A DNA stretch of 64,000 bases from Nocardia albiluteola (GTDB lineage Bacteria; Actinomycetota; Actinomycetes; Mycobacteriales; Mycobacteriaceae), in NCBI RefSeq assembly GCF_018860155.1, contig NZ_JAHKNI010000002.1, forward strand, positions 1-64,000, given 5' to 3'. Below the pieces are notes generated by a model. The model saw only the letters and a list, made by a program, of their open reading frames with translations. It was not told where the DNA came from and made no database searches. Below, in pieces: positions 26,907-34,810 of the stretch. The translations under genes were made by a program, and so were the position numbers. Numbering within the stretch: position 1 is the stretch's first letter; each line of letters begins with the position of its first letter.

Positions 26907-28091
26907 ATGTCGGCACCCGCCCGTCGCCAGTATTCGCCCGTGCGCGAGGCCTATGTCATCGACGCCGTGCGTACCCCCGTCGGCAAGCGCGGCGGCTCGC
27001 TGTCGGGCGTGCACCCCGCCGACCTCGGGGCGGCGGCGCTGCAGGGTCTGCTGGGGCGCAACAGCATCGATCCCGCGGACGTCGACGACGTGATCGTCGG
27101 ATGCGTGGACAACATCGGCCCGCAGGCGGGAAATATCGGGCGCACCATGTGGCTGGCCGCCGGATACCCCGAGCACGTCCCGGGCGTGACCGTCGACCGG
27201 CAGTGTGGATCCAGCCAGCAGGCAATCAATTTCGGCGCGCAGGCCATCATGAGCGGCACCGCCGAGGTGATCGTCGCGGGCGGCGTGCAGAACATGAGCG
27301 CCATCCCGATCTCGGCCGCGATGCTCGCCGGTAAGGAATACGGATTCGACTCGCCGTTCGTCGGCGCGAAGGGCTGGGACCACCGCTACGGCACCGGCGA
27401 GGTGTCGCAGTTCAACGGTGCGCAGCTGATCGCCGAGAAGTGGGACATCAGCCGCGAGGACATGGAGCGCTGGGCGCTGCGCAGCCACGACCGGGCGCGA
27501 AAGGCCATCGCGGAGGGCGCCTTCGATCGCGAGATCGTGCCCGTCGGCGACTTCTGGATCGACGAGAGCCCGCGCGAGACCAGCCTCGAGAAGATGGCCG
27601 CGCTCAAGCCGCTGAGCGAGGGCAGCCGCCTGACCGCCGCGGTCGCCAGCCAGATCTCCGACGGCGCGAGCGCCACCCTGCTCGCCTCGGACTGGGCCGT
27701 CGCCGAATACGGACTGAAGCCCCGCGCGCGCATCCACCACGTCAGCGCCCGCGGCGCCGACCCCATCTACATGCTCACCGCCCCGATCCCGGCCACCAAG
27801 TGGGCTCTCGAGAAGACCGGCCTGAGCATCAACGACATCGACGTCATCGAGATCAACGAGGCCTTCGCCTCGGTGGTCCTGGCCTGGCTGAAGGAGACCG
27901 GCGCCAACCCGGACAAGGTCAACGTCAACGGCGGCGCCATCGCCCTGGGCCACCCCCTCGGCGCCACCGGCGCGAAGCTCTTCGCCACCCTGCTCAACGA
28001 ACTCGAACGCGTCAACGGCCGCTACGGCCTGCTGACCATCTGCGAGGGTGGCGGCACGGCGAACGTCACCATCATCGAACGCCTGAGCTGA
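26907..28091 (+). CDS. fadA6: FadA6: thiolase of C/D-ring catabolism
   Basis: A 394-residue thiolase I-type enzyme. The nucleophile is Cys100 (DRQCGSSQQ); the C-terminal active-site motifs are [15 protein letters not shown] and the CEGGG Cys. In M. tuberculosis FadA6 thiolyses the ring-opened methyl-dioxodecanedioyl-CoA. GTAGGAG lies 7 nt before the ATG, and the gene follows kstR2 by 9 bp, so the two are co-transcribed. It ends at a strong hairpin. Confidence 0.92.
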   Translation: MSAPARRQYSPVREAYVIDAVRTPVGKRGGSLSGVHPADLGAAALQGLLGRNSIDPADVDDVIVGCVDNIGPQAGNIGRTMWLAAGYPEHVPGVTVDRQCGSSQQAINFGAQAIMSGTAEVIVAGGVQNMSAIPISAAMLAGKEYGFDSPFVGAKGWDHRYGTGEVSQFNGAQLIAEKWDISREDMERWALRSHDRARKAIAEGAFDREIVPVGDFWIDESPRETSLEKMAALKPLSEGSRLTAAVASQISDGASATLLASDWAVAEYGLKPRARIHHVSARGADPIYMLTAPIPATKWALEKTGLSINDIDVIEINEAFASVVLAWLKETGANPDKVNVNGGAIALGHPLGATGAKLFATLLNELERVNGRYGLLTICEGGGTANVTIIERLS

Positions 28092-28106
28092 GTTTCGCGT
28101 AACCCA

Positions 28107-28143
28107 CTGGTGCGCGGCAACGGTAGTCGTTGCCGCGCACCAG
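28107..28143. terminator. Bidirectional terminator between fadA6 and vapC
   Basis: Perfect 16-bp stem CTGGTGCGCGGCAACG / CGTTGCCGCGCACCAG with a 5-nt loop. It marks the left edge of the accessory insert. Confidence 0.88.
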
Positions 28144-28169
28144 GTTATCTCTGTCGGTTGCGCGAATTC

Positions 28170-28592
28170 TCAAGTGAGGGTTATCACCTGAACTGATGGA
28201 TAACGTGCGGCGAGCTTGCGGTCCAGTGTCGCGAACGCAGCGCTGCTGGTCTGTGCGAACGCGGCCAAGTAGTCGTCGGTCCATAGTTTGTGACTGTTGT
28301 CGTTCTTTGCCGAAAATGCCCGGAACACCGCTTCGAGATCGGCGGGCTCGTCCGCCCAGAGCACGCGCTCGTCCTCGTTGAGCTGATCGACGATTCGCCA
28401 TGCCGCACTTCGAGACAGCGCATCGGCTCCCATGACAGCGGGGTTGGAAAGCAGCCGAAGCAGACCGGTCTGGGTGACCCGGCACAGGAGCAGACCGTCG
28501 GCCTGTTCGCCGAACCAATTTGCCGCTGCCCTGTGGTGGGCATGCCTGCCCCACACCGCGGCATGCCACACTCCGACGTCGACCAGAGTCAT
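28170..28592 (-). CDS. vapC: VapC-type PIN-domain toxin
   Basis: A 140-residue PIN domain. Acidic residues expected to bind Mg are visible: Asp5 (MTLVDVGVW), the WTDDYLAAFA pair at about 110, and ATLDRKLAARY near the C-terminus. VapC toxins are ribonucleases cutting tRNA or rRNA. Its ATG overlaps the stop of the upstream antitoxin gene by 4 nt (ATGA), the standard vapBC arrangement. Confidence 0.9.
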   Translation of the reverse strand: MTLVDVGVWHAAVWGRHAHHRAAANWFGEQADGLLLCRVTQTGLLRLLSNPAVMGADALSRSAAWRIVDQLNEDERVLWADEPADLEAVFRAFSAKNDNSHKLWTDDYLAAFAQTSSAAFATLDRKLAARYPSVQVITLT

Positions 28593-28846
28593 TGGGCGTA
28601 CTTTTCGATGTCCTCGGCCTCGAACGCGGCCGCGATGTCGGCGTTGGTGACGTCGACTTGCGGTTCGGCATCCGGCGCGCCGATCAGCGGAAACCCAACG
28701 CGTCCGCCTTTCCGCCCGCGCATCGTCGCGCCGATTTCGTGCGCCAGCGCCTTGGTGAATAGGTCCTTCAGGCTGATTCCGCGCTCGACGGCCGCGATCT
28801 TGGCAGCCTGCATCAGCTCCGCTGGCAGGTCGATCGTGGTGCGCAT
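28589..28846 (-). CDS. vapB: VapB-type antitoxin
   Basis: An 85-residue protein beginning MRTTIDLPAELMQAAKIAAV, a ribbon-helix-helix DNA-binding start, with an acidic C-terminal tail (AAAFEAEDIEKYAQ) expected to wrap the toxin. It overlaps vapC and should bind its own promoter upstream. Confidence 0.88.
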   Translation of the reverse strand: MRTTIDLPAELMQAAKIAAVERGISLKDLFTKALAHEIGATMRGRKGGRVGFPLIGAPDAEPQVDVTNADIAAAFEAEDIEKYAQ

Positions 28847-28932
28847 AAAAGCATATTAACACCGCCTGGTGGACGAGGCGGTGCTCCGTCCGCAACCACA
28901 GTGACCGGCATCGACCCGCCGGAGTGAGTCGT

Positions 28933-28956
28933 TCGAAGTGAACCCGAGGCCGCGCC
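28933..28956. repeat. 24-bp direct repeat, left copy
   Basis: The segment beginning TCGAAGTGAACCCGAGGCC matches 30285-30308 at 23 of 24 positions in the same orientation. Its last base is the last base of the merR stop codon. The two copies bracket the MerR regulator and ACP genes. Confidence 0.85.
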
Positions 28957-29885
28957 TAGTGCGGGCGGCCGGCGGACTGGGCCAGTGCGGCATATATCCA
29001 GTGGTGGGCCTGGCCGATGGTGACGCGATTTCCGAAGAACCGGGCCGTCAGGGTCCAGTACCGATGAATCCGGTGATCGGTATCGGTTGCGCCGGTGAGC
29101 AATAGCTCACGAAAGCGGACCGAATCGCGTTCGCCTCGTGCGGCGGCGTGGGCGTCGACGAATCGGTCGAGTTCGCCGCCGCTGTATGGCCGCACGCGTG
29201 CGGTCACCAGTGGCACTACGTCCACCATGACCTCGCCTACGTCGCTGTACAGTCCGCGATGATTACGGATCAGCTCCGAGTAATTTCGCCAGAATTGCTG
29301 TCGCACCACATTGTTCATGCCAGGGTCGGCGACGAGGGCCGCCAGTTCGGCGTACGCGACGATCTCCTCGACGGATGGATCAGCGGGCGGTTCCGGGACG
29401 TTCCAGCATATCCAGCCCGCGGTGTCGCCGCCGCGGATCGGCGCGAGAATGCGCCGCCAGAATCGCACGAGGCTGTCGTGGACCGCGCCGGCGTCGTGTG
29501 CGGCGGCCAGCAGCGCGAGTAGCTCGGCCCGTCGTGGCGGGGTGGCCGTCTCGATCGCGCGCAGTGACGCGCGGCGCCACGCCAACGCCCTGAATTCGAT
29601 GTCCAGGCGCGCACTTTCGCCGGCGATGGCCTCGGCGATCGACCGATCCTCGCGCAGCACCGCGGTGATCGGGCCCAGCCCGAGACCGAGTGCGCGCAAC
29701 CGCCGGACCAGCAGCAGTCGTTCGGTGGCAGCCTCGGCGTCGAACATCCGATGCCCGCCCGGGCTGCGGCAGGACTCCAGAATGCCCTCGTCGCAATAGA
29801 ACCGGATTGTGCGCACCCCGAGACCGGTGCGGCGCGCCAGCTCACCGATGCTCACCGGTGCACCCGACCGTGTGTCGTCCGTCAC
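28956..29885 (-). CDS. MerR family transcriptional regulator with large C-terminal domain
   Basis: About 309 residues. The N-terminal MerR domain reads SIGELARRTGLGVRTIRFYC, then DEGILESCRSPGGHRMFDAE, followed by a coupling helix. The C-terminal ~200 residues are a helical domain rich in Trp and Arg, larger than in metal-sensing MerR proteins; an organic ligand is more likely, but this is inference. No metal-binding Cys pair was seen. A GTG at 29885 is preferred as start; the frame stays open 20 codons upstream, across the promoter spacer. Divergent from the ACP gene. Confidence 0.85.
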   Translation of the reverse strand: MTDDTRSGAPVSIGELARRTGLGVRTIRFYCDEGILESCRSPGGHRMFDAEAATERLLLVRRLRALGLGLGPITAVLREDRSIAEAIAGESARLDIEFRALAWRRASLRAIETATPPRRAELLALLAAAHDAGAVHDSLVRFWRRILAPIRGGDTAGWICWNVPEPPADPSVEEIVAYAELAALVADPGMNNVVRQQFWRNYSELIRNHRGLYSDVGEVMVDVVPLVTARVRPYSGGELDRFVDAHAAARGERDSVRFRELLLTGATDTDHRIHRYWTLTARFFGNRVTIGQAHHWIYAALAQSAGRPH

Positions 29886-29891
29886 AACCTC

Positions 29892-29923
29892 TTGAACCTC
29901 CACCCCGGTGGAGCTTTTAGCGT
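29892..29923 (+). promoter_or_regulatory. MerR-type promoter: dyad inside an over-long -35/-10 spacer
   Basis: A -35-like TTGAAC (29892-29897) and a -10-like TAGCGT (about 29918-29923) are 20 bp apart. The spacer holds the dyad CTCCAC-CCCG-GTGGAG (29898-29913). This is the classic geometry at promoters activated by MerR proteins through DNA untwisting. It reads toward the ACP gene at 29988. Confidence 0.6.
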
Positions 29924-29987
29924 ACTGGCACCGCCGCTCGCGCACGAGCGGCGGACACCGAGATGTGCACCGAGAAAGGGTGGATTC

Positions 29988-30293
29988 GTGACTGCCACGC
30001 AGGAAGAAATCGTCGCCGGTATCGCGGAGATCGTCGAGGAGGTGACCGGCATCGACCCGTCGGAGGTGCTGATCGAGAAGTCCTTCGTCGAGGATCTGGA
30101 CATCGACTCGCTGTCGCTGGTGGAGATCGCCGTGCAGCTGGAGGACAAGTACGGGGTGCAGATTCCCGACGAGGACATGGCGAGCCTGAAAACCGTCGGC
30201 GATGCGGTCTCATACGTTCAGAAGATGGAGGCCGAGAAACCGGAGCTGGTCGCGGAGCTGGAGGAAAAATTCAAGGAAGGCCAGTCGAAGTGA
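29988..30293 (+). CDS. Acyl carrier protein, AcpM-like
   Basis: A 101-residue ACP. The 4'-phosphopantetheine site is the Ser of DLDIDSLSLVEIAVQ (about residue 39). The N-terminal 80 residues resemble mycobacterial AcpM (TQEEIVAGIAEIVEEVTGID), but the tail is shorter, ending KFKEGQSK. AcpM serves FAS-II mycolate synthesis; here no FAS-II gene is adjacent, so this is probably an additional ACP controlled by the divergent MerR protein. GTG start at 29988 after GAAAGGGTGG. Confidence 0.88.
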   Translation: MTATQEEIVAGIAEIVEEVTGIDPSEVLIEKSFVEDLDIDSLSLVEIAVQLEDKYGVQIPDEDMASLKTVGDAVSYVQKMEAEKPELVAELEEKFKEGQSK

Positions 30294-30308
30294 ACCCGAG
30301 GCCACGCC
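30285..30308. repeat. 24-bp direct repeat, right copy
   Basis: Second copy of the repeat at 28933-28956, differing at one base. It spans the end of the ACP gene, including its TGA stop, and ends one base before the ATG of the next gene. Confidence 0.85.
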
Positions 30309-30782
30309 ATGGCCCCCGCAGTCACCGAGGTGATGCAGATGATCGCTGATCCACAATTGAATCCCGCCGCGGTCGAGCTCGGCAGCTTCCTGCCGCAGCC
30401 ACCGGACACCGTGTGGCGAGCGTTGACGGACCCGGATCTGCTGGAGCGGTGGCTCCTGCGCCCGACCGGATTCGCCGCCTCGGTGGGAACCCGCTTCCGC
30501 TTCGTCCTCCCGCACCCATCGGTCGATGAGATGGACTGTGAGGTGCTGACGGCCCGTCCGCACGAACAGTTGACCTACAGCTGGACATATCTGCGGGCCG
30601 AATATCCCGTCCGATGGATCGTCGACTGGGCGCTGCGCCCGCAGGGTCGCGGCACACGACTGCTGTTGACCCAGACGGGTTTCGACGTCGAAGACCGTCG
30701 GCAGAAGATGGCGCGCAACGCCATGGAGCGAAGGTGGAAGCGAACGGTCCTGCCGCGGCTGGGCGAGGTGCTCCACTCCTAG
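30309..30782 (+). CDS. SRPBCC/AHSA1-family protein
   Basis: A 157-residue START-like protein. QPPDTVWRALTDPDLLERWL is the characteristic N-terminal helix-turn region; the long C-terminal helix is NAMERRWKRTVLPRLGEVL. It resembles activator of Hsp90 ATPase homology 1-type (AHSA1) domain proteins, which bind lipophilic ligands or act in stress. It follows the ACP gene by 15 bp and may belong to the MerR-controlled unit. Confidence 0.8.
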   Translation: MAPAVTEVMQMIADPQLNPAAVELGSFLPQPPDTVWRALTDPDLLERWLLRPTGFAASVGTRFRFVLPHPSVDEMDCEVLTARPHEQLTYSWTYLRAEYPVRWIVDWALRPQGRGTRLLLTQTGFDVEDRRQKMARNAMERRWKRTVLPRLGEVLHS

Positions 30783-30881
30783 CTCACCCGCGCTGCCAGG
30801 CCCGAACAGCCCGAATTCATCCCCCGCAGCGCCTACCGTTGGGGCTCGGGAGGTAGCCGAACGAGACGGAGGCGAGTCGCC

Positions 30882-31208
30882 ATGCCGGACGAGGACGAGA
30901 AGCGGGCCATGCATCGGGCGCTGGTGGACGGCGTTCTGAGCGGGGAGGGGAAGGCGTCGGTAGAGGAGCGGGGGCGTGCCTTTCGGAGTGCGGACCTTCC
31001 GGAGGCGCTGCGGGGGCTGGTCGACAAGGTTGTCGGGCGTCCGGGGGAGATCGCCGATGCGGATTTCGAGGCGGGCAGGGCGGCAGGGTTCAGCGAGGAT
31101 CAGCTGTTCGAGCTGGTGATCTGCGCTGCCGTGGGACGGTCGGCGCGGCTGTACGACGCGGGGCTCGCGGCGTTGGCCGCGGCGTCCGGCGGCGGGGAGG
31201 CCGGGTAG
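30882..31208 (+). CDS. Small helical protein paired with the AhpD-like gene, function unknown
   Basis: A 108-residue soluble protein. Its second half (IADADFEAGRAAGFSEDQLF, then ELVICAAVGRSARLY) resembles the helical part of carboxymuconolactone decarboxylase/AhpD proteins but has no CxxC. The preceding GGAGGCGAGTCGCC supports the ATG at 30882. The stop overlaps the next start by one base, so it probably forms a complex with that product. Confidence 0.7.
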   Translation: MPDEDEKRAMHRALVDGVLSGEGKASVEERGRAFRSADLPEALRGLVDKVVGRPGEIADADFEAGRAAGFSEDQLFELVICAAVGRSARLYDAGLAALAAASGGGEAG

Positions 31209-31789
31209 TGCGCCTCGAGATCCTGAACACGGGCTACCGGCCCGGGACCAAGGCCCTGTTCGCGCTCATCCGGATGTTCTCCGGGCAAGCGCTGCCCGAC
31301 GCCGCGAAGCTGACCTTCTATCGCCCCGGCTTCTACGGCACCCGGGCGAAGAAATTCACCCACGCGGCGATGCGCGGGCCGTCGGGTTGGTCGGTGGCAG
31401 ACCGGGAACTGATGGCTGCCTACGTTTCGACGGTCAACACGTGTGCGTTCTGCGTCGGCGCGCACACCGCCACCGCGGGGCAAGCCTTCCATGACGAGGC
31501 CAAGGTGCGGGCCGTGCTGACCGACCTCGAATCGGCGCCCATCGAGGACGGGCTCCGGGCGACACTACGCATGCTCGGCACGCTGACCACGGACGGAGCG
31601 GTCAGCGTCGACGACATGCGTACCGTACTGTCGACCGGCGTCTCACCACAGCAGATTCGGGACGCCCTGGCCGTCTGCGCCGCATTCGACACCACCAACC
31701 GGCTCGCCGACGCGTTCGGTTTCGAAATGCTCAGCGCCGAGGGCTTCGAGTCGGGAGCGAGGTTCCTGCTGAAGCGGGGCTACCAATAG
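31208..31789 (+). CDS. AhpD-like carboxymuconolactone decarboxylase-family protein
   Basis: A 193-residue protein with the AhpD-core motif CAFCVGAH (CxxC-x3-H, about residues 75-82) used for thiol-dependent peroxide reduction in alkylhydroperoxidase D. The rest is helical. GTG start at 31208 overlaps the upstream stop. A peroxidase or disulfide oxidoreductase role is expected; the electron donor is unknown. Confidence 0.82.
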   Translation: MRLEILNTGYRPGTKALFALIRMFSGQALPDAAKLTFYRPGFYGTRAKKFTHAAMRGPSGWSVADRELMAAYVSTVNTCAFCVGAHTATAGQAFHDEAKVRAVLTDLESAPIEDGLRATLRMLGTLTTDGAVSVDDMRTVLSTGVSPQQIRDALAVCAAFDTTNRLADAFGFEMLSAEGFESGARFLLKRGYQ

Positions 31790-31923
31790 CGTCGGATTCA
31801 CCTCGAACCGAACTCTCACGGACCGCCGCGCAGGGACCCGACCAGCCGGATCGCGCACCTGCTCGGGCGGGTTCGGGCTGACGTGCGGGTCGGCCGGTGC
31901 GGCGGGTCGCCTACCATCGGAGT

Positions 31924-33885
31924 GTGAAGGTGCTCGGTGCGTGTCCGCTCGATTGTCCCGACGGGTGTTCGTGGGAAGTGACCGTCGAGGACGGCGTGGC
32001 CGTGAGCATGCGGGGGAACAAGAATCATCCGGTCACCCGGGGTGCGCTGTGCGTGAAGGTGAATCGGTACCTCGAGCAGGTCAATTCGCCGGATCGGATC
32101 ACGTATCCGATGCGGCGGGTCGGGCGTAAGGGGGAGGGGAAGTTCGAGCGGATCACCTGGGATCAGGCGCTCGACGAGATCACCGCCCGGCTGATGGGGA
32201 TCGTCGACGAGTACGGGGGCGAGGCGATCTGGCCGTTCCTGGGGACCGGGAGTCTCGGGTACATCCAGGGGCTGGAGGGGTTCGCGGGGCGGCGGTTCTT
32301 CAATGTGCTGGGGGCCTCGCTGCACGATCCGACGATCTGCTCGGTGTCGGGGTCGACCGGCCTGAAGTACACGCTGGGCACGGCCGGCGGCATGGATCCG
32401 GAGGATTTCGCCAAGTCCGAGCTGATCCTGCTGTGGGGGACCAATCCGCTGACCTCCGGGCATCACATCTGGAAGTTCATTCAGGACAGCGGGGCGTACA
32501 CCATCGCGATCGATCCGGTGCGCAGCCGCACCGCCGAGCGCTGCGACGAGCATCTGGCCCCGCTCCCGGGCACCGATGCCGCGCTGGCGCTCGGGCTCAT
32601 GAACGTCATCGTCTCGATGGGCGCGCACGACGAGCAGTACCTCGCCGAGCACACCGAGGGCTGGGACGAATTCCAGGGCCGCATCGCGGAATTCCCGCCC
32701 GATCGGGTCGCGGAGATCACCGGGCTGCCGGTGGAGAAGATCGTGGAACTCGGCGAGCGGATCGCCCGTACCCGCCCGACCGCGATCCGCGCCTCGCAGG
32801 GCATCCAGCGCCATGCCGGGGGCGGGATGGCGCTGCGCACGCTGGCCTGCCTGCCCGCCGTGACCGGTGATTGGGCGATTCCCGGTGGGGGACTGCACTA
32901 TTCGACGAGCGGGCATTTCCAGCTGAACATGATGGACATGGTCCGCTTCGATCTGCTGCCGAATCCGGTGCGCATGCTGTCGCAGACCCGGATCGGCCGG
33001 GATCTGCTCGAACGCACCGATCCGCCGGTCAAGGCGCTGTTCGTGGTCGCGGCCAACCCGGTGGGCTCGAATCCCGACCAGCGCAAGGTGATCGAGGGGC
33101 TCTCGCGCGAGGATCTGTTCACCGTTGTGCTGGAACACTTTCCGACCGATACCGTCGACTACGCCGATATCGTGCTGCCCGCGACGATGCAGCCCGAACA
33201 CCTCGACGTGATCGCCGCCTACGGGAATCTGTACCTGGCGTGGAACGAGAAGGCCGTCGAGCCGCCCGGCGAATGCCTCTCCACCACCGAGACGTTCCGC
33301 CGCTTGGCCCGGCGCATGGGGTTCGAGGAGCCGGCGCTGTACGACTCCGACGAGGAGTTGGCCCGCACGCTGCTGAAGGACTACGACATCGATCGCCTGC
33401 GGGCGGACGGTTTCCTCAAGGTCCCGGCGCGGCCCGTGCCGACGGAGAAGGTGATGTTCACCTCGCTGCGCGCCGAGCGGGCCGGGCACGATCCGCTGCC
33501 GGGCTACACGCCCCCGTCGGACAGCGGCTCCGGCCTGGTGCTGATTTCCGCCGCCCCACACCACTTCCTGAACACCACGTTCGGCTCCAACCCCGAATTG
33601 CGCCGCCGCGAGGGCGATTCCCGCGTCACCATCCACCCCGACGACGCGGCCGCCCGCGGCGTCACCGACGGCGCACCGGTGCTGGTCGCCAACGCCCGCG
33701 GCTCGTTCGAGGCGGTCGCCGAGGTGTCCGACCGCGTGCGCCCCGGCGTCGCGGCGACCACCAAGGGCCGCTGGGCGAAGTTCACCAACGGAGCCACGGT
33801 GAATGCGACCATCGCCGAACGCGATTCGGACTTCAACGGCGGTGCGGTGTTTCACGACAACCGGGTCGAGATCACTCCGCGCTGA
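31924..33885 (+). CDS. Molybdopterin-dependent oxidoreductase (DMSO reductase superfamily)
   Basis: A 653-residue enzyme. The N-terminus carries a [4Fe-4S] motif C7-x3-C11-x3-C15-x27-C43 (ACPLDCPDGCSW; GALCVK). Molybdopterin-binding blocks follow: PFLGTGSLGYIQGLEG, LLWGTNPLTSGHH and, in the C-terminal domain, VTIHPDDAAARGVTDGAPVL. No Tat signal or partner subunit is visible, so it is probably cytosolic. Substrate unknown; formate dehydrogenase-like and biotin sulfoxide reductase-like enzymes are the nearest types. GTG at 31924 is used because the Cys motif must be near the N-terminus. Confidence 0.88.
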   Translation: MKVLGACPLDCPDGCSWEVTVEDGVAVSMRGNKNHPVTRGALCVKVNRYLEQVNSPDRITYPMRRVGRKGEGKFERITWDQALDEITARLMGIVDEYGGEAIWPFLGTGSLGYIQGLEGFAGRRFFNVLGASLHDPTICSVSGSTGLKYTLGTAGGMDPEDFAKSELILLWGTNPLTSGHHIWKFIQDSGAYTIAIDPVRSRTAERCDEHLAPLPGTDAALALGLMNVIVSMGAHDEQYLAEHTEGWDEFQGRIAEFPPDRVAEITGLPVEKIVELGERIARTRPTAIRASQGIQRHAGGGMALRTLACLPAVTGDWAIPGGGLHYSTSGHFQLNMMDMVRFDLLPNPVRMLSQTRIGRDLLERTDPPVKALFVVAANPVGSNPDQRKVIEGLSREDLFTVVLEHFPTDTVDYADIVLPATMQPEHLDVIAAYGNLYLAWNEKAVEPPGECLSTTETFRRLARRMGFEEPALYDSDEELARTLLKDYDIDRLRADGFLKVPARPVPTEKVMFTSLRAERAGHDPLPGYTPPSDSGSGLVLISAAPHHFLNTTFGSNPELRRREGDSRVTIHPDDAAARGVTDGAPVLVANARGSFEAVAEVSDRVRPGVAATTKGRWAKFTNGATVNATIAERDSDFNGGAVFHDNRVEITPR

Positions 33886-34006
33886 TCGAACCTTTCTCGG
33901 AGAGCGCGGCTCGCCCGATTCTCGATATCGACGAATCCAACTCGGCTACAACGTGATCGAACATCACGTATTGCGTCTGCTCAGTCGGGTGCCGTCGCAG
34001 TACTGA

Positions 34007-34555
34007 TCAGCGAACGAGACGAGGCAGGTCGATATCGATGTCGAAAGGGACCGCTGTCTTCATGCGATCACGGATGATTCCGGTGGCGACATAGGCGCGG
34101 GTGGTGTCATCGAGCTCGTACGCGTGGATGACCGGAAGGCCGTTTTCCTCCTCGATACGCCAGTAGTGCGGGATTCCCGCGTGCGCGTACTTGAACGGCT
34201 TCAGTGACCGGTCGCGGTCGGCAGACTCATCCGAGACGGCTTCGATGGCGAGGGCGACCTCGTCGGGAAGGTATCGTGTGCGGTCCGGGTCGTACGGGAC
34301 TGTGGCAGCAAGGACGTCGGGCTCGGGCCGATTTTTCCGGTTCAGTGTGATCGTCATTTCCCCGTCGATCACGAATCCTTCGGGAGCCTGATCGTCTAGT
34401 GCGGTCGTCAGCCGGGTGATGACGCGGGCGTGCCAGGACCGCTGCGGAGACATCCTGAAAATCAGCGCTCCATCGATCAGCTCGGTGTGTCGGGGGAGGT
34501 CGGATGCGTTGTCGAGGTCATCGGCCTCCCATCCGCTCGGCCGAGGCGGCAGCAT
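34007..34555 (-). CDS. Uma2-family putative nuclease
   Basis: A 182-residue DUF820/Uma2 restriction-endonuclease-fold protein. Likely catalytic residues are in HTELIDGALIF, RPEPDVLAATV (Asp) and VALAIEAVSDES (Glu, near Lys in SLKPFKYAHAG). Such genes are multi-copy in actinobacteria and cyanobacteria. The family N-terminus seems to begin earlier: 11 codons upstream a CTG follows GGGAGG and would give TTAWEALPSW before the annotated Met, so the true start may be CTG at 34588. Confidence 0.8.
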   Translation of the reverse strand: MLPPRPSGWEADDLDNASDLPRHTELIDGALIFRMSPQRSWHARVITRLTTALDDQAPEGFVIDGEMTITLNRKNRPEPDVLAATVPYDPDRTRYLPDEVALAIEAVSDESADRDRSLKPFKYAHAGIPHYWRIEEENGLPVIHAYELDDTTRAYVATGIIRDRMKTAVPFDIDIDLPRLVR

Positions 34556-34810
34556 CCAGGACGGGAGTGCTTCCCAGGCGGTTGTCAGCGGGTCCTCCCT
34601 TCGGGCTTCCCGGCCAGCCTATCCCGGTGCCAGCGGTAACGGGCATGAAGCAGGCCGCCACCGCGATGAGAGGAAGAGTCGGGCGGCCTTGTGGTGTGCT
34701 TGGCCGGCAGGCGCCGATTCGACAAGGGCATCGGCTACGGTCACGCGGACGTCTGCGGCGGTCGTCCGTCGGCCGCTACCGCGATAGGTGCGGCTGAACA
34801 ACGGCTTGTG

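Noticed and set aside
26220..27953. A 577-codon minus-strand frame over kstR2 and fadA6
   Set aside because: Antisense shadow; both plus-strand genes are clear family members.
28170..28895. VapC as a 241-codon protein
   Set aside because: The N-terminal 100 codons are vapB read out of frame; the PIN domain starts at the ATG overlapping vapB.
31816..33855. A 679-codon frame antisense to the molybdopterin oxidoreductase
   Set aside because: Arg/Gly/His-rich shadow of a strong plus-strand gene with recognised motifs.
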